DNA from: Druceiella hillmani
Lineage: Eukaryota; Arthropoda; Insecta; Lepidoptera; Hepialidae
Direction of reading: 5' to 3'
Assembly: GCA_039881145.1 (NCBI GenBank)
Contig: JAYKKI010000032.1
Span: forward strand, 13,534,501-13,598,500
Length of the DNA: 64,000 nucleotides
Below, piece after piece: positions 1-13,700 of this stretch. Within the stretch, counting starts at the first letter, position 1. Every line of letters starts with the position of its first letter. Both the position numbers and the translations under genes were made by a program. The notes under the pieces were generated by a model. The model did not search any database, was not told where the DNA came from, and worked only from the letters and a program-made list of their open reading frames with translations.

Positions 1-1690
1 AACATAAAAACAAGGTCACACTAACTTTGTACCCATTTAGTTTATAAAATGATGAACTTCAGTACATATAAATTTTCAATGTTAAAAGTAATAAGACTTT
101 GTCCTATTTATTAATTGAAATACTTTGTATAAAATTACACGAGATAAAGAAATGAAGCTTTTAGGCAAATTAATTATTCTAAGCGTTAAATATATTTCGT
201 ACGATTATTTCCAATACCTTCCTTGGTCTCAAACAAATATGACATATCGTAGCTTACTAATATCAATTATTTGTATGTGTTCCTTGCGAAGAATTTAATA
301 TCGTGATCTGAGCTATATAATCGATCTGGTAAATCAATTGTTATTTACAATATCTGAGGGCATTTGGAATGGATGCACTATTTTTACGAGTAATATTGAA
401 ATGAATCCTTTTGATTTTATTTCAGAGGTCATTCGGGAGGAGTCATTTGGGTTCATTTGAGAGGTAATCGAGGTCATTCACATAATATTCGTAAGCAAGT
501 GTTTGTCAATACAATGTGCTCCAAAGTATTCACCCCGTTTCCCTTATCATCGATGTTGCAGCGTAAAATATTTCAAATTATTTTTATAAAACGATAATTG
601 TTTTTTTTTAGAATTAAAAGATGTGCCCGACTTTATTTATTTAAAAAAATTACTTTTCAAAAAGATTACTTTGAAAATCTGTCATTTTTGTTAGTGTACC
701 ACAAAATTAATTTCGTTTATAACTTACATTAAATGGAGTCCTTGTAGCCTATATTCGACTTGCATTTGATCTGGTTTTTATCACGATTAGGAAATAGATT
801 AAGTATTACTATATATTAGATCATAGCCAATGCCTTCTAAATGTTTTATATTTATTGAATAAGTTGAACTAAAATATCATCACTATATAGATAATATTAT
901 TATTTGAATATGCCTTTAGTTTTGTTACAACGAGATGTTTGTATACTGTATATTTCTATGTTTTTTATAGTTGACATTGTACATTTTATAGTTGACATTG
1001 TAGTAAGAAACTTCTCATCAAAACCTTTTCCTAATCAACTTTGTAAGAATTACATCTAGAAACAAACGTATTATAGTCAGTTTCATATAATTATGGTTCT
1101 ATAAAATATTTGTGTAGATCTGTTATATGTAAGAGTCTACATGCATGTACTTTTTAATATTTACATAGATTTTATTATTTACAGAAATTTCTACGATTTT
1201 ACACATGAATAATCAGAGTTTAGGAATGTTAATTAAAGTTCAGTACCGATTTAATATTTCCCGTGTAAGACAGTGTAATTATTTTATGTCAAACAAACAG
1301 AAACTGTAATTATGTTCTTATTAATATTTTCGTTTTTTGAAGAAAATTGCATCGATATCTCAACATTTAATAAGAACGTAGCTTCTAAGTGTGTCTAGAT
1401 TTTCCTACCCCAAATATTATATACTACAATCATTAATCCTAAAATTTTATATCGCACTGGAAAATATAAAATACATAGGCCTTTTTTATTATAACATTAT
1501 AAAAATAAAGTATTTTTATGTCTGACAAATTTATATCAATTTCATTTCTTTTATTTTTGCCGGGTTGTTTCTCAAACCTTTTATTTAAAAAAAGAGCTAG
1601 ATTCGAAATGGACGTATGAAGAAAAAGCACAATTATGAGTCAGACTCATAGTTAGGTTAGCTACTCAACATGTTTTGCAAGATTTCGAAA
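1..1690. other. AT-rich spacer without recognisable gene
   Basis: No coding region, RNA gene or transposon signature was recognised here. Short open frames lack compositional or domain support. Two small local duplications are visible: a 20-bp tandem duplication near 965-1001 (unit ending ttgacattgta) and a loose repeat of gaggtcattc near 425-480. Nothing else stands out. Confidence 0.5.
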
Positions 1691-1808
1691 GATTTGTTAT
1701 AGAATTAAACGTCTGACTATAATTTAACATTTTATCAGTGTCATTAATGAGTATTATCACTTTTACTGTTTCTGCTAATTGTACACAAAAGAAATGTCAG
1801 CTGTAAGG

Positions 1809-1904
<96 letters not shown>

Positions 1905-2020
1905 CAGCCAACATTTCTTTTGTGCGCAATTAGCAGAAGTAGTAAAAGTGATAATACTCATTAAAGTAATAATGTCGATAAAATGTTAAATTATAGTCGG
2001 ACCTTTAATTCTATAAGAAA
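1691..2020. repeat. Imperfect palindrome (foldback) around a TA microsatellite
   Basis: The left arm (about 1691-1806) and right arm (about 1902-2020) are inverted copies of each other over roughly 115 bp. Both contain the sequence reading atagaattaa, actataatttaacatttta, atgagtattatcactttta and cacaaaagaaatgt, in opposite orientation. The centre is a (TA)n run. This is the structure of a foldback MITE or of a hairpin repeat whose loop grew into a microsatellite. No coding capacity is seen. The family is not identified. Confidence 0.7.
1811..1901. repeat. (TA)n microsatellite
   Basis: Nearly pure TA dinucleotide run with one internal tacata interruption. It forms the loop of the surrounding palindrome. 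Open frames of alternating Ile and Tyr across it are artefacts. Confidence 0.95.
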
Positions 2021-5000
2021 TTTTTAAAGCTGTTCCTATATTTGTAAACCGGCAAAATTTTAATTTTATTGGTATTATTCTATTTTCTTTTTATCAAAAT
2101 TACATTAATTGTGTCACCATATAAATTTTCCAATTTGTAGAGCGTATTTTTAAAATATCCGTATTTTTTATATTACGTGAAAATATTTACAGTACGGAGG
2201 GTAGTTTTCATAAAATACTACTGAGGGATACGTCTCTCAGTGAAAGTGTTAATTATGATAAAACTTTTATGATTTACTTCTATAATTTTTGCTTCTTTTC
2301 TATAGAGTTTTTTTATACTTTTTAGGAAACATAAGTGCCCATAAGAATAATATACGTGTATTAAATAAATCGAACTTAATATGGCAGAAATAAGATCACT
2401 GAGTAAGTTAACTATAGATATTTTACAATGATGTCAGAGAATTTTACAAGACATAAGTTTCACTGCATTTTAAATTACGAATACATTACAACAATAAAAA
2501 TACAAGGATTTATTTTAATCTACTAATTGAACTAGAATAGTACACTACGTACCTGCCGAACTAAGAAACTCGTAATTACTTATTGAAGGAGACACTACCA
2601 ACAACTGGCGACGACTGAAGTTATGGAGATGAATTAACTGTTGGTAGTCTCTTGATATGAAATCAAAAGCTGACTTTACATGAATACTTAATGCGTGATG
2701 CTACTAACAGCGTCTTCGTAAAGAAGGCAAAATATTTATGGGTGACTCTCAAGTATGTACATATGATATATTTATGATTCAATAAAATAATATTATATCG
2801 TAATCATAATATTATATTATAATCGTAATATTATGCTTCGCATAAATTCGTGCATCATGAGTTTTCGTAAATAAGCGAGGTAATGTCGTACCTTGCAATT
2901 TAAGTAAATTCACGATTCAGTCACTGTCCACAAGCCTGTAATGTAAATGCAAGTACAGCGCAAAAACGCTTTAGCATAAATTCGTCCTTACATCATTACC
3001 GCCCAAAAACAAATTATCAACAATCAGGAACGTTATGAAGTAAACATTACCTTCACAAATACATTTAGAATAGAACGCCCCGTTGGTGAACCTGCTCTGT
3101 ATGCGGGTGAGAGGGAAGGATATTTCGACTATGTCATCCTCAAAAGTGATTGACGTCGATCCTGAAAGCGACCGTAGTCTGTAACGGATACAATGATATA
3201 TGAAGTAGGCTACATAACGACTGTTGAGTTTTGATGTGAATTAAAATTTTACTCGCAACATTTTGCAGCGAAAGACGAAAGCATTTAGGTGGCTGCTATG
3301 GTAACACGTACGCGAGTTATCTTCTTAGATTCCTAGTGGTATCATGATAATTTTAGTTTGCACTGCGCAACCTCAAGATTTGATTCTCGTCTTGTTTTTT
3401 ATCCATATTTCGAATGGATTACGGGGGAGAACCTGAGCTATTGTCAAGTTTTGAAATGAAATAAGTCGTTCTGGCTGTTTTCTGTTTTTGTATATACTTG
3501 TATAAGATAAAAACTACTTATTTAAATAATGTTTTAGTTATTGTATTATCTAATAAGTACTAGGAAAAAAATGAGGTAATTTGTATTTATTTCCTATTAT
3601 ATAACGTTATCAATTGTATATAACGGTATAAAAAATTTGTAAAAATATAAAGAAAAAACTTCACGTCAAGTAAACAGCAGTAGTCATCAAATTATACAAT
3701 CCCTTGAGTGGTAACATCGGTATCTGAAGCAATTTTCTTATTTCAGAGCCGAATATGTTTTATCTTATTATCTAATAGCATACGTTTTCGAAGAATTAAT
3801 ACTACTAGATAATGATATGAGATTAAAGCTATAATACCACCATTTTTATGTTCCTAGGTACTAAGAATGAGCTATTGAGAAGATTGTCCCGAGAATTTTT
3901 TATGACAGAGTCACTACCTATTCCATTTCTACACAAGAAAAATACTCTAATCCCGTCCAATAAGTTTTCAAATGGCGTTGAGATGAAGTAGAGTCGAGAA
4001 TGTACTTTGAATACTAATTACGTAAAAAAATATTTCGAAGGAAAATTTTAGAATAATTTTATTTATTTAATATGATTTCGTGGCGCGTTAAAGATTTTTT
4101 ATTTCAGACCATTACCTACTAAGAAACTAAGTTTCAATTTATTACATTCAACTAAATGCGTCGTGAAAAAGTACGATTGTGAATAGCTCAGGTTTAAAAT
4201 GGTACCAACAATGGGACCAGGGTCTTTTTTAAACTATGGAATCCCAATAATTTATATGACATTTATGAAAGATGAATAAAGTTAGTTCATCGTGAGTATG
4301 TACTTGCTTAGTTTAAGTTAAATACTGAAAAATTATGTACTAAACGTTTTTCATACCTTAACATATACTTTGTTACTATAAAGAGCGAAAAGTCCTAAAT
4401 GAAAAACACACGATTCTAATTCTTTTCACTTCAGAATTCAATTAATATTCGAGATTTCAAACTATTACTCAATTATAAACAAAGCTAGGTCTTTATTCAG
4501 TTATTTTTTCTCAAAATACACGAGATCAAAGAAAAGCTCTTGATAACATTATTGACATATATCTCATACAATATTCAATATGTTTACTCTGTCTTAGAGT
4601 GAAATATAACTTAAATTGACAACAAACAATGGAACTCCAGCATTAAAACTCTAACATCTACATATAGAAATTATATTTACTAGGTAGTATATATTGTTAT
4701 ACTTGAGTCTTCTATGTAAAAATGATTTTAGGATACGTTTATACTTCAGTATTGGTGTAAATAGTGGTAAAATACCATGAATATATACCTTAACTATTCG
4801 ACTATTAAGCTCGAATATTAATTCACACTTTCCCATTCTTAAATAAGTAGTTTAATATGGAAAAATCCTTTCGGTTCTATGCTTCTGTTTTCAAGATAAC
4901 CTTGGTACTTAACAAGACATGAATTTAATTTTAATTTATGAATATTAATTTATTTCGAAAAGTATATTTAGGCGCAGTGTAATTCTTACATAAGGTACAG

Positions 5001-5581
5001 CTCAAAATGTTGACACTTATCAGACTAAATATCTGAGGTTATTTTTAAATGTTACGCATTAGATTTCTGAGTACGTCCCACTGTTAAAAATAATTTTATT
5101 ACAAATTAAAATGTAAAATCTGTCACAAGTGCGAAGTAATTGGGTTGTATTTATTTTTATCTTTTCATAACTTGTTCCTTAAACCCTAAGGGGGTTATTT
5201 ATAAGCAAGCACCCTTTGTTAATTTAATTTGTTTTGGAATAATTGTTGAGTTTACAAATAGCGGGCAGAAAATATTTCACGCAGATGAAGGAATTATTAT
5301 GGTAACGCTTTCGGAAGTTATGTTTCTCTTGGAAGTACGAATTAAATTGTTATTTTGGGTAACAACACTATATTTATAGCGTACATATTAGTTCTTTTAT
5401 AACTTTTAATATTGCTTACTAAAATCCTCGCTAAAAAAAGAAAAACGCAGTTGAAATTAATGCGGTGAAATATGAATCAGGCCTCATGCAATAGTGAGTA
5501 GTAGAGAAGTTCACGACAAAAGTAAAATCATACGTATATCACGTTAGAAGTCGAACTTCTTTGCAACGAATGATATATTTA

Positions 5582-5725
<144 letters not shown>

Positions 5726-6991
5726 TTATTATAAACTGTAATTAAAACATTAATTATTATTAATATTATATGACTTATGTACATTTTGCTCGTGGAGTTA
5801 AATTAAGTGTGTATTAAGAATAATTCCAATAATTAGTTTAAAAACAAATTTTTAACATATAAAAATAATAAACTGCTCCACCATTGGAGAACCTGTAGTT
5901 AAAATTTTAATATTTTTTTCTAAGGGTGTTACTTTTTGCGTTATAGAAATATAAAATAACCGATAAATGGCGATAGGATAGCGTGATATGCCGACGAAAC
6001 TTTTTGAAATGAAGGAATTTTTACTTCAAATCTATCTTACTGTACAAAAACAAAAAAAATAATGTACACTTTGAATGCAAATACTGGATTTCCAAGTTTC
6101 AAATTATGTTATACGCGTATTTATATACGCGTAAATAAGCAAATTATATAAAAAATAATTTCAGAGTAAAATTTCTCGTCAGAACATAATATACACATAG
6201 ATTTTAAATTCAAATTAAATTTGCTAAAAAAAATATACTTCCTAATCATATTACATTAAAAATAAATTTTGAGAACCGGTGTGTTCTAAAACAAAAAAAA
6301 ATCTAAAACAAAAACCGTGAAGAAAAAATATGAAAAGCTCATGCAAATCCCAGCTCATATTGAGTTGCGTTCAAGGTTCGAGGTAGTAGATAAGGGCTTA
6401 GAATGCTTTCAATAAAGTCGTTTTACAAGTTATAAAACAAAATCCCTAAATTTACAGACGTTTGTATCTTTAACCCTTGAATAACAGTTATAAAATAACG
6501 GAGCGATAAAAAAAGAAATGAATAAGGAAGAATATAAAAAAAGAAATGAAATTTCGTCTTCGTCTGTTTCAATAAGCTAAAAGCTTTTTTTCGGAAAAAA
6601 TATCTTTAGTCTTAAATTAAGCTCATTTATGAAAAAAAATATCTCTTGTATAAAACGCGAAATTAAGTAACATCAAACTAAATTCTAAATTTAAACTCTT
6701 CAGAAATATTTAAGTAATTTTCCTTATTAAGCTAACATTGCAAATGAATAAATTTTTTATTGAAAATACGAAAATTAAAAACTTTAGTGTTGTTATCTAA
6801 ATTGAAAAGAGAAGCTGCTAAATTCATCTTAAAACACAATTTCATCCTGAAATTGTTTAACAGGTAAATGTAAATGTTACACCATTTGTACTATTAATAA
6901 TTTTTTAGCCAAGTTACTGAACGGTTTTAATGAGAATTATTACCTCAATTAAAAGAAACATTTTCATGTACCTAAGTAAGGTAAATTTGAG

Positions 6992-7011
6992 AGAAGCGCT
7001 GTAGCGCTTCT
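6992..7011. repeat. Perfect short hairpin
   Basis: AGAAGCGCT and AGCGCTTCT form a 9-bp perfect stem around a 2-base loop. It is GC-richer than the surroundings. Function is unknown, and there is no T-tract or gene context that would make it a terminator. Confidence 0.6.
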
Positions 7012-9336
7012 GGTACCTTTTAATATGCGTGGGGGAGTGTAATCGAATTTTTCGGTGAAGGAGTTATTATTATAAGATAACAATTATTTTTAATATTTTT
7101 AAGAATCTTTGGTAGAACGTCTTTTGTAGTATTCCATGACATAAAGTTCTCAACCTATGTTAAAAATAAATAACAAATACACCAAATGTCGACTAAACTT
7201 AGAAAAGAAATATAAATAGCACAAAGCGCCGAGTGTAAAACTACCCCAATCACACTTTTGCATACCTTTCCTTGCCTTATTCTTGTTATCTTATCTTTCT
7301 CTCTGATTCTTTATGAAATGGTAGGAGTCATGAGTATTAGACGGTAAAGTATAATACATTTTACTTTATGTAACGTACAGTACCCGTACATGACAAACTG
7401 CTTTCATGCCTAGCGGTAATCATTGATAAAACTATATCTGCTATTAATATATGAAAAAAATTCAACCTCCTAGAGGGCTCAACTTGCAAAGTTCAACCTA
7501 ACTGTATAGATCTGATAATTATAAAATATAACTGGCTGTGGCATCGTTTGCGTGAACTTTTAGATATAATAAAAATAGGTCATTTAATATAAATCGAAAT
7601 AAATTATGAACACATATAGTTAATTAAAGGTTTCGCTTCTGTACCATAGAATGCACTGAGTGTGTGAATTTCGAAAAAGCTTTTAATAGTCATCGATTCT
7701 GCTACTGCACTACGAACTTGCTATGGTATGTAATAGAAAACGTAGATATAATGTAAAAAGTATATTAGGTACCAATGAAAGAGTAAAGAAATTATAGGTT
7801 TCCACAAGGGAAAAATTCTAGATTCCGCTGTATTTAAATGTATATTTGTCCCGCATTAGGTATACAATATAGCCTATATAATGTATCCATGTATATACCA
7901 TAGTTACAAAAAGTAAAATGCTTCAAGGAATCCAATGCTAACATCACAACAACTTTGGAACTGTTTGAGATATTAAAATCAAAACTAAGTTGGTCCCAGG
8001 TAACATATAAATTCGTTTAAAATTTATGTCAATAGATGCAGTTGTTTTTTAGTTAAATCCGTTCATAAAGGCAGAAAGACAGAAGGCCAAAAGTGTCCGA
8101 ATATGTGTTTTTGCGAAACTATCTGCAAATGTTACTATTTCAACTAAACATATTCAAAGTGATTTTATTGCAATCGAGATTATCTAATTTTGAAAGAATT
8201 CTTATCGACATGTGTTTTACAGTTATCAGTATTTATTAATTTACAGAATGAACAACATTACTGACGAATCTTTTGATTCATACGTTATGTCAAAAGCAAG
8301 TTTTGAACCTTACGTTCTCAGAATACGAGAATACCGAAGTGGTTTAAATCGAGAAATTGTTTTGTATGTACAGTAAATTATTTTAAAAGTAACAATTAAA
8401 AGCGTTAGTTCTGTGACTTATCTCTTAAAATCCTAAAATGGATATAAAAAATGAGTTTAACATCGCATTAATAGCAATAATATGTACAATTATCTACATT
8501 ATTTCAAAAGATAATTTTCGAAGTTGTATGTTATCCAAATTATAGATTCACTGTAATGAAATTGTTAGTTATTCACTCCGCTAAATTTCAAGTTTTCGAT
8601 TAAAATTTATATAAAACCCAAAATATTTAGTAACCATATGCTCTCGATTGTATCAGTATTTATACGATCTGACTACTAAATTTAATCGAGTTTTCATGCT
8701 GATAAATATATAGATAAATACAGAAGCTACATTATTATATTGATAGAAAGATATTGCCGTAGATACGGTCGAATATAATCTTCAACAATAAACTGGGATG
8801 TTATATTTCTAGATAAAATAGATAAAAATATTTACATTAGAAATAGATAAAAATATTTATATTATTTACATTTTTATGGGCGGTGTCCCACAAATTATAA
8901 CTCACATCAAATCTTGTTTTCTGCTTGTCGCGTCCTTTATTTTTTATAACAAGGCAGTTTAAACCTTATTTGAGACGTTAAAAATGTAACATACATCATA
9001 TTCTGACTTCAAATTTTCTGAAGAGTTGTCATTTCGAACAGGTTTTCATGTAATAATCATTGACTCATTTCAACTTGTGTGTTAGCGTCAAAATTTTTTG
9101 TTTGTAGAGCTACAGAAATACCTTGGGGCAGAGTTTTCGACAGGAGAAGGATTAGAAGGAACTTTGACCTGAAGAGTGTACCTCAGTTTACAGTACGACA
9201 GGATTAGGTAAACAAAAATTAAGTGTACATACGTCTGTAAAATGTAGTTTCTCACTATTTGAGATTTAGGTTAAAACGGATTCTTTATCGGAGATATTGG
9301 TAGAAATTTCGACAAAATTTTTCATAAATATATATT

Positions 9337-9337
<1 letters not shown>

Positions 9338-9402
<65 letters not shown>
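9338..9402. repeat. (TA)n microsatellite
   Basis: Uninterrupted TA dinucleotide run of about 65 bp in AT-rich spacer. Confidence 0.95.
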
Positions 9403-9406
<4 letters not shown>

Positions 9407-9639
9407 TACACGTCAACAATCTCAAGTGATTTTAATTAAGATTTCATTAATTATAATAGTTTCTTGGAACCCTTGAATAACATGCAATGCAATTTATGAA
9501 TCAAGTGAAGTGAGCAAAAAGTATTGTGTGGTTTACCGGAAGGTAAATTATAATATTGAAAATTTTATTTTGAAAAATATAAGGTTTATTGTCAATTATT
9601 CATTTATTTACATACCTTAATGTATTTAATTGATACATA

Positions 9640-9780
9640 TGGCGGAGTTATTGCTATGAGAGCAATCTCTTAAACCATAACACCAGTCCAGCCTCACTCG
9701 AAGAGCGGCCGGGAATCGCATCCTGGTCCCCGCGGTGCCTTGTGATCAATCCAATACACCAAGACGACATTAATTACGCC
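9640..9780 (-). repeat. tRNA-derived SINE candidate
   Basis: A GC-rich block in an AT-rich setting. Read on the minus strand it contains a box-A-like stretch (TTGGTGTATTGG) and, about 30 bases later, a box-B-like stretch (GGATGCGATTCC) inside a T-arm-like stem (CCAGG...CCCGG). That is the arrangement of a pol III tRNA-type promoter. The full cloverleaf is not clean and no anticodon could be assigned, so it is more likely a tRNA-derived SINE head than a functional tRNA. A second tRNA-like start (TGGTGTTATGG) follows. Target-site duplications were not found by eye. Confidence 0.4.
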
Positions 9781-10760
9781 TATGGCGAGGGATTTTTCAC
9801 GCTTGTCGAATATTATTTTCACATTTTTAGCCACTCGAGTTAAGTATGGTCACACAGTCTATGAAAGATTGTTATTTGAAATGAGTGAGAAAAATACGTA
9901 TATTTATTTCGAAATGTTTTTGTTAGAAATGGAACGTTAATTATCTCAGCGTATTGATATATCGTCGTTCTGGTATTTATGAATTTAACTGAGGGAACAG
10001 TGTTACGAAGGGTATTTCTTGTTATTGAAGTCATTATTTTTAAAGCTATTTACGTTATATCATTTATTTGGGTCATTGTTATGAGAACAGATGTAAATTA
10101 CTTTTACTACATTTCACGTCTTGTAACAATTCAATTTGCTGTCTAATGAAGATCGTATGATAAGACAATGACTACATTCCTTTGAGATATAGAAGACTAT
10201 TTAAGACACAAAAGACTGTTTAAGCTCCGCAATTACCAGTGGTAGTATCTTTCATTGACCCAGGTAAATACGAGGATGTCAGAGCTCGTTACATAAAGTT
10301 GTACACCTATGCAGTATGGTGCAGCATTCTGCAATAAATATTTGTGCAATAACATATCCGTCCGTTTGTCAAAGTAGAATGTAATAACCACAAAATCTAT
10401 TTGAATTTAACCACTTCATCACTTAGATTAGGTTTGGAATTCAGGTTAAAATCTATACTTTATGAAATATTTCCTTAGGAAATACCTATCTATTTTTTTA
10501 TTTGCCTGTTTATTAAAGTACTGGATAAAAATTTATTTTCACTTTCATTGGAATATGGAACTTCCATAAAACACTTGAAATAAAATTATTGACATCCATG
10601 AAATAAATAACGGGTACGTAAATTTGACAAAGACTGAGAAAGACTGAGAAATGTCATCACAGCGATTTAATTAAGGTTCAAGCTTAAGATAAAAGTTATT
10701 TTTAAGTCGGACAAGGGTACTATTGAGATAAAAACCTGACTTTTGTGTTAAGTTTACATT

Positions 10761-13700
10761 TATAGTTGTATATATACATATTTTACTCTGAACATTTGCC
10801 CTGAATTCATTTTCATCAGTAACATGGATGTAATATTTATTTCTGTTTGGGAATGTTTAGAAGATGTGACGTAATTAATTACAGAGGCGGTTCATAAAAA
10901 AATTTGGTGGGAATTGATGTAAAAAATAAAGAGAAAAATACTTTCTTTATCATTTATTTGCTTATTCGTATATAAAATCCCTTCGTCAGTCTTTTTGACG
11001 AGAGAGTATCACTTTTTTATGAAAATCGGAGATGGAGTTATTTAAACCTTTGTTGTAAGTCTGCTTTTTTCAAACTTAAATGAAGAAATATACATAAAAA
11101 TCCCGTATTTAAAAAGTTAGGGATCGCTTTTAATTATTTTATTACAAAAAATTGATCTGAAATATGCACTGCCTCTAAAAAAATGGCTGTCATTTGGTTA
11201 TCAATCATAAATTTTCTAACTTTTTTTCACGTGATCCTTTTTGCTTATTTCAGTATTTTTATTTTTGGTTTGTGTTTTTTTTTTAATACATTCCTGTTTA
11301 TATTTCAAAATTCAGTGTTTAGTGTTACTAAGAATGGCTATTTGGTGAAAAATGTAAAACCTACACTTCTTCGTATAAACGCATTTTTGTATGGGAACTT
11401 TTTCAAATTACTTTTCCTGGCAATATAATTGCAACCGCGACCTACTTTTTACTCCATTTAGTTGGTTTTTTACCCACATCCTTTCATTGAAACAAAAAAA
11501 AAACCGGAAAATTTGCATTTTTGTGAAACTGAATTTGTTACCTAGTGTCTCTAAACACAAGACATCGGAAACAAAAAAAACTAACATCTTTTCGCAGTTT
11601 TTTAAAAAAGGCATATTATAATGTCCCATTTTTTCCGCTACGCAATGCCGCACAATGTAATAAAAATATAATTTACTAAATATTATATAAACTCTTACAG
11701 CTTGGTTAAATTTAACGCCATCCATTACAGACTAACTTCATAGATGAGCACGTGGTGCTCTACTCAAGATTTACTTTAATTTTCTTTCAAATCTTATTCT
11801 GTATGCAGGCTTTTTTTTAAATTTCTCTTTCACACTCATTGAATTGAATATTGGACGTTCCAGTTAACAGCCGCGTATCACTGTGCGTAATGACGAAGCT
11901 ATCTAGCTAGTAGCTGTATCCGAGGCAATAGGTCTAAGAAAATGGATGTTACGTTTGTTTTTTATTAATGGTAATTAACACTACAGCTTATTAATTTAAT
12001 AAATAACACAAATACTTTTATTAATTTTGAATAGGGTGCACTGCACCAGTGCTCTTTAGAACGAGCCATGCTTTCCGTTCGTAGTGCGCAAAAATATCTG
12101 TATACTTTTTATTTTACAAAATCAAATTTTATAATATAATTAACGAAAACCTTAGTACGTGATTTAGTAAAATAATGAAAACTTAAGTAAATAGTACATA
12201 GGGAAGAAAATCATACAAAAGTATTGAAAATCATATGAACAAATAAACGGAGATATAGCAAGTTTATTTTTTTCATTTAATTATACTAGTTAGGATTCAA
12301 TTATCACTATAAATGTAAATTTACTTCTTCAACATTATTTTCGTTGAAAATTCTGAAGTCATCTCTTTGTACACGGCCCTTCGGAAAAGCAAACTTACGT
12401 AGAACGTACGGTACTATAAGTAATGCCCATTTCAATAATTTAATTATAGCTCCCCTTGCTGGGTAAATTTATGCGTAAACATGTACACTAAGAAAGTAAG
12501 ATGTACACTAAGAAAGTAAGTGAACTTACGGAGGGGGTACTTAGTTGAGTATTATAGTCATAAGCTGTATTGAGTTAGTAAAATACTATTGATTAAGGCA
12601 CTTGCAGCAAAAGGGCACACGCGCACACTTAAGTGTGATGATGTTGAAGTGACTAGTCCTTTGTCGTTCCTGTGTTGGGTTATTGTATATTCATTGGCGG
12701 TTACATATACCTTGTATTTATTCATGAAGTTATGCTTGTGTGTGTTATTTTCCAAATAAGAATTGTTTTTTAAATTATTATTTTTGAATTTGTTTTTTAA
12801 ATTATTATGTTATGAAACATTAATAAAAATTTAGTTAAGCTATGAAATACTTTCAGATGAAATCGATGTATCTACAATATTTTTCATTTTAATGAAATAC
12901 AAAAACGGTTTGTTATGGGCCAAAAAGAAAATTTACCATAGTTTTTTAATGCCTATTTTTTCATACATTGCCACCAAAATATTGGAAAAATATGACTTTT
13001 AGGTTTTGTTGTTGCTGGCTATCAAAATCACATGTCTGAACTATTTGCGGTATTACGCATGTCTGAACATTTGCGGTCGCGATTGAAAGATGAGAGCTTT
13101 TCTCTTTTTAAATAAAAACAATAAAGTGCAAACTATGTTGTATGTCTTTTTAAACAGTTTTACATTATTGATTCTTACCCTTTATCTAACATCTTAAGAT
13201 TTTGTGGACGTTATGTCAACCAAAATCCGTTGCACACAAAATTGCACGTAGCAATTTTGTTGACACACGGCTGCTGTGAGCAATTCATTAGAATGACGTT
13301 GAAAATTAACTGAATGACGAAGAAATTAAAGTAAGGGATACCACACACTTGAGTTTTGAATTTCCAAATATGCAGTTTTTTAAATTTTCTCAATTTGGCA
13401 AGTATTTGATAAAATCATTATATCAGTTTTTGAATTTTTAGTAAGTTTTCGCTAGAGAATATACTCTACAAACAATACGTAAAATATAGTTAGAATTTTG
13501 AAACAAAACTTCAAAATAATGAAAAAATAGACAAAATTTTAACTTATCTGTGTTATGGAATAAAAATTACTATTTCTGAAATATTTTAAGAAAATTTTAA
13601 CGGCACGCTCTAAGCATACCTCGTTGTAAAATCGTATTAGCTATATATGTGTGTTTTACACAATCAACATCATTTCATGAACATAATGTTATTTGTTGCT

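Noticed and set aside
6992..7011. Hairpin as a bacterial-type terminator
   Set aside because: The window is eukaryotic and the hairpin lacks a T-tract and an upstream gene.
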